The translations under genes and the position numbers were made by a program. From CAZEUZ01 sp964515805 (lineage in GTDB: Bacteria; Pseudomonadota; Gammaproteobacteria; Pseudomonadales; Cellvibrionaceae): DNA of 28,947 nt. The stretch covers positions 1 to 28,947 of the forward strand of contig CAZEUZ010000143.1 of NCBI GenBank assembly GCA_964515805.1. The letters run 5' to 3'. Below the pieces are notes generated by a model that did not search any database, was not told the origin of the DNA, and saw only the letters and a list, made by a program, of their open reading frames with translations. Below, piece by piece: positions 24,290 through 28,947 of the stretch (the first letter of the stretch is position 1; the number at the start of each line of letters is the position of its first letter).

Positions 24290-24325
24290 CCGGGTGTTTA
24301 ATCTAGTCCGGGTATTTAATCTAGT
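24290..24325 (+). repeat. 18-bp tandem duplication
   Basis: CCGGGTGTTTAATCTAGT (24290-24307) is followed immediately by CCGGGTATTTAATCTAGT (24308-24325), differing in one base. It ends 23 bp before the SulP gene start. It looks like a recent small tandem duplication or a doubled regulator site. Confidence 0.8.
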
Positions 24326-24348
24326 AAAGTCATTTATTTGAAATAAAC

Positions 24349-25833
24349 ATGCTTCTGTTATCAAATAAACAGGATTGGCTGGGCAATATTAGAGGCGACC
24401 TGCTGGCTGGTCTAGTGGTTGCCTTGGCATTGATCCCCGAAGCTATCGCTTTCTCTGTTATTGTCGGCGTCGATCCCAAAGTGGGTTTATATGCCTCATT
24501 TTGTACTGCTGTCGTGATATCAGTCGTCGGTGGCAGACCGGGCATGATTTCAGCAGCCACAGGTGCGATGGCTCTGCTGATGGTGACCCTAGTGAAAGAG
24601 CACGGTTTGCATTACCTGTTGCTCGTAACCATGTTGACTGGGGTGATTCAGTTAGTTGCCGGCTATTTAAAACTAGGCGAACTCATACGTTTTGTTTCCC
24701 GTTCAGTAGTGACGGGCTTTGTCAATGCATTGGCAATCCTGATATTTATCGCTCAGCTTCCACAATTAGTGGATGTCAGCTGGCATGTGTATGCTATGAC
24801 AGCTGTTGGCCTGATGATTATTTATTTATTCCCACTTGTTAACAAAACCATCCCTTCACCACTGATCTGTATCATTTTGTTGACCACGGCTTCCCTGTTA
24901 TTGGGGCTCGATGTTCGCACCGTCGGTGATTTGGGTGATCTTCCCGATACCCTGCCAATCTTCTTATGGCCAGATGTGCCACTGAATTACCAAACACTGA
25001 CAATCATATTGCCGTATTCACTGACGCTGGCGGCAATAGGTTTAATGGTTTCCATGATGGCCTCGACTATTGTCGATGACCTCACCGATACCAAGAGTGA
25101 CAGAAGCCGGGAATGCAAAGGCCAGGGTATAGCCAATATATTAGCTGGTTTAATGGGAGGTATGGTCGGTTGCGCTATGATCGGCCAGTCGGTAATTAAT
25201 GTTAAATCTGGCGGGCGTGGGCGGCTCTCTTGTTTTGCAGCCGGGGTGACATTGCTAATGATAGTGATGTTTCTCAGTAATTGGGTTTCAGAAATTCCCA
25301 TGGCGGCACTTGTCGCTGTAATGATTATGGTCTCTATCGGGACATTTAGCTGGACGTCAATCAGGGATTTAAAACGTTACCCACTGTCTACTAACCTAGT
25401 GATGATTGCGACTGTAGTCGTTGTTGTTTGGACTCGCAATTTGGCGCTGGGCGTGTTTGTCGGGGTACTATTGGCTTCTCTATTTTTCGCCAATAAAATT
25501 GGTCATTTCATGTATGTACGTTCCAATTACAACCAGGAGGAAGACCAGCGAACCTACACTGTTATTGGACAAGTATTTTTCAGCTCGGCGGAAAAGTTTG
25601 CCGCTTCCTTTGATTTTAAGGAAGTAGTGTCGAAAGTAGTGATCGATTTGCGCCGTGCGCATTTTTGGGATATTTCCGCGGTGAGCGCGTTGGATAAAGT
25701 GGTGATTAAGTTTCGCCGAGAGGGTACAGATGTTGAGATTAGTGGCCTCAATGAAGCGAGTGAGACCATTGTCGACCGATTTGGGGTTTACGACAAACCT
25801 GAAGAAATTGAAAGAGTTTTAGGAGGACGCTGA
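24349..25833 (+). CDS. SulP-family anion transporter with STAS domain
   Basis: A SulP/SLC26-type inner-membrane anion transporter, 494 residues. The membrane part (about 10-390) starts with DLLAGLVVALALIPEAIAFSVIVGVDPKVGLYASF and RPGMISAATGAMALLMVTLV, typical of the family. The C-terminal STAS domain (about 402-494) has VVIDLRRAHFWDISAVSALDKV. Substrate may be sulfate, bicarbonate or another anion; several bacterial SulP proteins next to universal stress proteins are suspected bicarbonate carriers, but the sequence does not decide. It runs into a two-domain universal stress protein gene 2 bp later. Confidence 0.92.
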   Translation: MLLLSNKQDWLGNIRGDLLAGLVVALALIPEAIAFSVIVGVDPKVGLYASFCTAVVISVVGGRPGMISAATGAMALLMVTLVKEHGLHYLLLVTMLTGVIQLVAGYLKLGELIRFVSRSVVTGFVNALAILIFIAQLPQLVDVSWHVYAMTAVGLMIIYLFPLVNKTIPSPLICIILLTTASLLLGLDVRTVGDLGDLPDTLPIFLWPDVPLNYQTLTIILPYSLTLAAIGLMVSMMASTIVDDLTDTKSDRSRECKGQGIANILAGLMGGMVGCAMIGQSVINVKSGGRGRLSCFAAGVTLLMIVMFLSNWVSEIPMAALVAVMIMVSIGTFSWTSIRDLKRYPLSTNLVMIATVVVVVWTRNLALGVFVGVLLASLFFANKIGHFMYVRSNYNQEEDQRTYTVIGQVFFSSAEKFAASFDFKEVVSKVVIDLRRAHFWDISAVSALDKVVIKFRREGTDVEISGLNEASETIVDRFGVYDKPEEIERVLGGR

Positions 25834-25835
25834 TA

Positions 25836-26762
25836 GTGCAAAAAAATGTTGTAAGCCTGCAGCAAGCTGCCGAAGATAAGTTTTCGGATAATAGTAAAAA
25901 AAGCGCCATCAAAAATAGGGTTGTCGCCTGTATTGATGGTTCGCACTTCAATACCGTAGTCTGTGATTACGCCTGTTGGGTCAGCTTCAAAGTGGGCGCC
26001 CCACTCAAATTGCTGCACAGTACTGAACAGCACAGCGTCGCTAAGGCGAGTGATTTTTCAGGCAGCATCGGTTTGGGTAGCCGAGAGAATTTGTTGGAGG
26101 AATTTACAGCGATTGAACAGGAGCGCAGTAAACTACTCGTTGCCAGTGGACGGGAAATTCTCAATCACGCCAAAGAACATGCAATTGCCGCTGGAATTAA
26201 GGACATTATCATTCAACAACGACACGGTCCTTTTACTGATACCTTGTCAGAGTTGGAACAAAACGTCAGAGTGGTGGTGATGGGGATTCGCGGAGAAAGT
26301 CATGAATACGAGACCAATCAAGTCAGTAATCATATAGAAACCATAGTACGCACTTTACATAGCCCTATTCTTATCGTTAATGATGAATTTCAGTTACCCA
26401 AAAAAATTATGTTGGCTTACGATGGCAGTGAGCCAGCAGAAAAAGCATTGAATATGGTCGCGCAAAGCCCACTATTCAAAGATTTGCCCTGTTATTTGGT
26501 TCATGTAAACAATGGTATCGATGCCGGCGACGAGATTTTAGAATACGCAGCAAATAAACTCAGAGAATCTGGCCTCGAAGTGATAGCAGAAAAAATAAAC
26601 GGCAAGGTTGTCGACGCCTTGTGTGAATATCAGGCCAGCCATGATATAGATATGACGATTATGGGCGCCTTCCGTCACACCCGCGTTCGCAACTTACTGC
26701 TGGGCAGCTTTACCGAAAAAATGTTGGCGAAGACGCAAAAGCCGTTGCTTTTGTTACGTTAA
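25836..26762 (+). CDS. Tandem universal stress protein, SulP-linked
   Basis: A 308-residue protein with two UspA-type domains in tandem. The first (about 27-180) begins VVACIDGSHFNTVVCDYA and ends HSPILIVNDE; the second (about 185-308) begins KIMLAYDGSEPAEKALNM and ends with MGAFRHTRVRNLLLGSFTEKMLAKTQKPLLLL, which keeps the LLLGS part of the ATP-binding signature. The start codon is GTG, chosen because AGGAGG lies 9 bases upstream inside the end of the SulP gene. Coupling implies that it acts with the transporter, perhaps as a stress- or nucleotide-sensing regulator; that is inference from position. Confidence 0.9.
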   Translation: MQKNVVSLQQAAEDKFSDNSKKSAIKNRVVACIDGSHFNTVVCDYACWVSFKVGAPLKLLHSTEQHSVAKASDFSGSIGLGSRENLLEEFTAIEQERSKLLVASGREILNHAKEHAIAAGIKDIIIQQRHGPFTDTLSELEQNVRVVVMGIRGESHEYETNQVSNHIETIVRTLHSPILIVNDEFQLPKKIMLAYDGSEPAEKALNMVAQSPLFKDLPCYLVHVNNGIDAGDEILEYAANKLRESGLEVIAEKINGKVVDALCEYQASHDIDMTIMGAFRHTRVRNLLLGSFTEKMLAKTQKPLLLLR

Positions 26763-27092
26763 GTACTACAACTCTAAATAAGCCAGCTCAACTGCAAACC
26801 CATGCTTATGCAAAAAGCACCGATTTGGGCTAATACAGAAGAAACAATTTTTCATTGATTTTGACAGCTTCATTAATTAATATCACGCACCCTTGAATCG
26901 TTTATTGCATGCTGTCAGTTTCTGGTCATGCTTGGTGTCATGACTGAATGGATAGTCTATAAATTATAGACTTTTCTAGTTTCCGAGCCGAACACAGCAC
27001 ACCAAGGGTATTTAAATCGTGAGGCCTCAGGTACAAGTGCCTTGATAACAGAATTTCAGTAAAATGCGCAGTAGTTAACAACAGGAATTTGT
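26763..27092. other. Gap upstream of rpmH; no dnaA, no DnaA box
   Basis: These 330 bp separate the tandem universal stress protein from rpmH. I found no open reading frame, no match to the DnaA box TTATNCACA on either strand, and no convincing promoter. The only structure is the palindrome at 26954-26972. In many gammaproteobacteria dnaA and the origin lie next to rpmH; neither is seen here. Confidence 0.6.
26954..26972. promoter_or_regulatory. Perfect 9-bp inverted repeat upstream of rpmH
   Basis: AGTCTATAA and its complement flank one A, and the plus strand continues TTTTCT. It could be an AT-rich terminator for the upstream universal stress gene, though it lies about 190 bp after that stop, or an operator. 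The AT-rich stem is weak as RNA. Confidence 0.4.
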
Positions 27093-27227
27093 ATGAAAAG
27101 AACATTTCAGCCCAGTGTGTTAAAACGCAAACGTACGCACGGCTTTCGAGCTCGCATGGCAACCAAAAATGGCCGTAAGATACTCGCCAGAAGAAGAGCT
27201 AAAGGTCGCAAACTACTCTCGGCTTAA
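27093..27227 (+). CDS. rpmH: 50S ribosomal protein L34
   Basis: A 44-residue, very basic ribosomal protein of the large subunit. The translation MKRTFQPSVLKRKRTHGFRA... and the end KGRKLLSA match L34 across its length. The ATG has AGGA 8 bases upstream (acAGGAatttgt). It is the first gene of the conserved rpmH-rnpA-yidD-yidC cluster. Confidence 0.98.
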   Translation: MKRTFQPSVLKRKRTHGFRARMATKNGRKILARRRAKGRKLLSA

Positions 27228-27232
27228 TAAGC

Positions 27233-27613
27233 TTGTTCACATTTGGCAAGCACCAGCGTTTGCTGGATGCTGCCGATTTTCGAGCAGTTTTTAATGATGC
27301 ACAGTTCAGAGCATCGCACAAACACTTGTTGATATTGGCAAATTTCGGTTGTAACAAGGTAAAGACCAACGGCCGTCTCGGTTTGGTAGTGGCAAAAAAA
27401 AATGTCCGTTTGGCAGTTGAGCGCAATCGTATTAAACGTTTAATACGCGAAAGTTTTCGTTTGCAACAACAACATTTGAAGGGCATCAATGCCATCGTGC
27501 TCGCCCGACGCGATCTAGATCAGCAAAGCAACCAACAAATTTTTGAAACAATTAATGAGCAATGGTTAATCATCCGCAAGAAAGCCGAATACGCCGCCGC
27601 CCGCTCGTATTGA
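27233..27613 (+). CDS. rnpA: Ribonuclease P protein component
   Basis: The protein subunit of RNase P, which helps the RNA subunit cut 5' leaders from pre-tRNAs. The 126-residue protein has the conserved GRLGLVVAKKNVRLAVERNRIKRLIRESFR, with the RNR motif at 64-66. The likely start is TTG at 27233 (LFTFGKHQRLL), 5 bp after the rpmH stop; no ATG lies in the expected place, and no strong ribosome site is seen, so coupling to rpmH is likely. Its stop overlaps the start of yidD by one base (TGATG). Confidence 0.95.
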   Translation: MFTFGKHQRLLDAADFRAVFNDAQFRASHKHLLILANFGCNKVKTNGRLGLVVAKKNVRLAVERNRIKRLIRESFRLQQQHLKGINAIVLARRDLDQQSNQQIFETINEQWLIIRKKAEYAAARSY

Positions 27614-27897
27614 TGATGACCTACCTGATAAGAGCCTACCGTTACTTCGTTAGCCCATGGGTAGGTAATCAATGCCGCTTTTACCCCAGCTGTTCATACT
27701 ATTCAGAACAGGCGCTCGGCCGTTTTGGTTTTTTTAAAGGTTGTTACTTAACCTTGCGACGATTACTAAAATGTCACCCCTGGCATGTTGGTGGGGAAGA
27801 TCCCGTGCCAACCACTGGCTCAACTAGCCTCATCAACAGCGTCGGTAAAATGCGACCAAAAAAATTGTTGAAGAAAAAATTAATCAAGAAAAACTGA
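27613..27897 (+). CDS. yidD: Membrane protein insertion efficiency factor YidD
   Basis: A small inner-membrane-associated protein that aids YidC-dependent insertion. The 94-residue product MMTYLIRAYRYFVSPWVGNQ... has the conserved CRFYPSCSYYSEQALGRFG and LRRLLKCHPWHVGGEDPVP. The ATG at 27613 is chosen because it overlaps the rnpA stop and gives the normal N-terminus; an ATG at 27562 would add 17 atypical residues. A lysine-rich tail (KKLLKKKLIKKN) ends it. yidC follows after 12 bp. Confidence 0.94.
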   Translation: MMTYLIRAYRYFVSPWVGNQCRFYPSCSYYSEQALGRFGFFKGCYLTLRRLLKCHPWHVGGEDPVPTTGSTSLINSVGKMRPKKLLKKKLIKKN

Positions 27898-27909
27898 TCA
27901 GGGTTAAAA

Positions 27910-28947
27910 ATGGATTGGCAAAGAATTGTTTTAATCGGTTCCATCGCTTTACTTGGCTTTATGCTTTTGTTGGAATGGAATGAGTTTTCCGACCGTCATC
28001 GGACGAATATCGTTCAGAGCGAAACCACAACATCAACCATAGCATCCACGGAAACAGACGTGGTCGCCGAATCAGTACCAACCGATACGACAACTGTGGA
28101 CGGTAAAAGCGAAATACCTGCAGCATCACCCGTTACGGTTACTAGTAATAAACCATCCGCTTCTGAAAATAATGCTAAAGATGATGCCGCCAGTCAATTA
28201 GTGCGTGTGACCACTGATACCTTGGATATACTTATCGATACTCACGGTGGCGATATCGTCAAAGTGGCCTTATTAAAACACGCAGCGGAATTAAACGGCG
28301 ATCAACCTTACATCCTACTGAACCGCAACAACAACTTTACTTATGTCGCCCAAAGTGGTCTGGTGGGTCCCGGAGACGACGGCACTGATTCTGCTGGCTT
28401 CCGGCCGACCTATATGACGGATAGTGTCGAGTATTTACTGGCTGAAAATGAACATGAATTGGCTGTCGATTTAAAGCTGGAAAAAAATGGTGTGACTTAT
28501 ATTAAACGGTTCCTGCTGACACGAGGGGACAATTTAATCAAATTAATTTATCTTATCGAAAATAATAGCCAAAAAAATATCCAGGTTCAGCTGTTCGGGC
28601 AAATCAAGCGTGATAGCCAACAGCCAATTATCGATACCGATGCCGGCTTCGGCATCCAGCCGTTTTTAGGAGCGGCGGTTACCATGTCCGACAGTAATTT
28701 TGAAAAGATTGCATTTGATGATCTCAGGCAGACTGAGGAGACATTTTCGATACAAGGTGGTTGGGTTGCGATGGTACAACACTACTTTCTCAGCGTCTGG
28801 ATTCCAGATCAGAATCAAGAAAATAACTTCATGTTGCGAAAAAAGAAAAATGAAGATCTGTATTTACTGGGTTTTATAAGCCCGTCGGTTGCAGTTGGCG
28901 CTGGCAGCCGAGCTGAGGTCAGCGCTGATTTCTATGCTGGACCTAAG
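27910..28947 (+). CDS. yidC: Membrane protein insertase YidC (5' part, cut by window end)
   Basis: YidC inserts and folds inner-membrane proteins. The frame stays open for 346 codons to the last base, so only about the first 60% is seen. It starts MDWQRIVLIGSIALLGFMLLLEWNEF, one membrane helix, followed by a low-complexity Thr/Ser/Ala linker (about 35-95). The periplasmic beta-supersandwich domain of gammaproteobacterial YidC then follows (VRVTTDTLDILIDTHGGDIVKVALLKH, and GGWVAMVQHYFLSVWIP). The catalytic membrane core lies beyond the window. Operon with rpmH, rnpA and yidD. Confidence 0.95.
   Translation, partial: MDWQRIVLIGSIALLGFMLLLEWNEFSDRHRTNIVQSETTTSTIASTETDVVAESVPTDTTTVDGKSEIPAASPVTVTSNKPSASENNAKDDAASQLVRVTTDTLDILIDTHGGDIVKVALLKHAAELNGDQPYILLNRNNNFTYVAQSGLVGPGDDGTDSAGFRPTYMTDSVEYLLAENEHELAVDLKLEKNGVTYIKRFLLTRGDNLIKLIYLIENNSQKNIQVQLFGQIKRDSQQPIIDTDAGFGIQPFLGAAVTMSDSNFEKIAFDDLRQTEETFSIQGGWVAMVQHYFLSVWIPDQNQENNFMLRKKKNEDLYLLGFISPSVAVGAGSRAEVSADFYAGPK

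Noticed and set aside
27562..27612. Longer YidD starting at 27562
   Set aside because: It would overlap rnpA by 52 bases and add residues not typical of YidD; the ATG overlapping the rnpA stop is the better start.

Overview
The window reads as chromosomal DNA of a free-living, probably marine gammaproteobacterium with moderately low GC. Evidence: MutY with YggX next to it, RecN behind a LexA-type box, a TRAP-TAXI transporter, BioA, KatG, and the rpmH-rnpA-yidD-yidC cluster, all closest in style to gammaproteobacterial proteins. I cannot fix the genus; a Cellvibrionales-like lineage is a guess from protein character only. No phage, transposon, CRISPR, tRNA or rRNA was seen.

Layout. (1) 64-3874, minus strand: an iron(III) ABC importer, fbpA-fbpB-fbpC. 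(2) 3875-3992: a divergent control region with a perfect 12-bp-arm Fur-type palindrome. (3) 3993-7053, plus strand: mutY, yggX, and an unusual cytoplasmic phospholipase D-like protein. (4) 7097-11282, minus strand: a TAXI-type TRAP transporter (binding protein, then fused permease) followed by a universal stress protein. A strong hairpin with a T-tract lies between the binding-protein gene and the permease gene. (5) 11431-14476, minus strand: a TonB-dependent vitamin B12-type receptor followed 7 bp later by a membrane-anchored DegS/HtrA-like protease, both downstream of a cobalamin riboswitch (about 14605-14712). (6) 14911-16790, plus strand: a FecCD-family permease and its ATPase, divergent from the receptor; the sequence resembles HmuUV but the context suggests cobalamin. 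(7) 16816-18492, minus: recN with a promoter and a LexA-type box. (8) 19061-19267, plus: a cold-shock protein with a long structured leader. (9) 19367-23542, minus: bioA, a LysE/RhtB exporter, and katG with a recognisable promoter. (10) 23815-26762, plus: a small unrecognised membrane protein, then a SulP anion transporter coupled to a tandem universal stress protein. (11) 27093 to the end, plus: rpmH, rnpA, yidD and the first 346 codons of yidC.

Themes. Iron and redox handling recur: Fbp importer, an Fe-S glycosylase, YggX, KatG and possibly a haem-type ABC pair. Two transporters are paired with universal stress proteins (TRAP with a single-domain USP, SulP with a two-domain USP). The less ordinary points are the riboswitch-led receptor-protease pair, the degenerate PLD-like protein, the intercistronic hairpin in the TRAP operon, and the absence of dnaA or DnaA boxes immediately upstream of rpmH. 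I found no clearly new multi-gene defence or mobile system; most of the window is ordinary core and transport genes.
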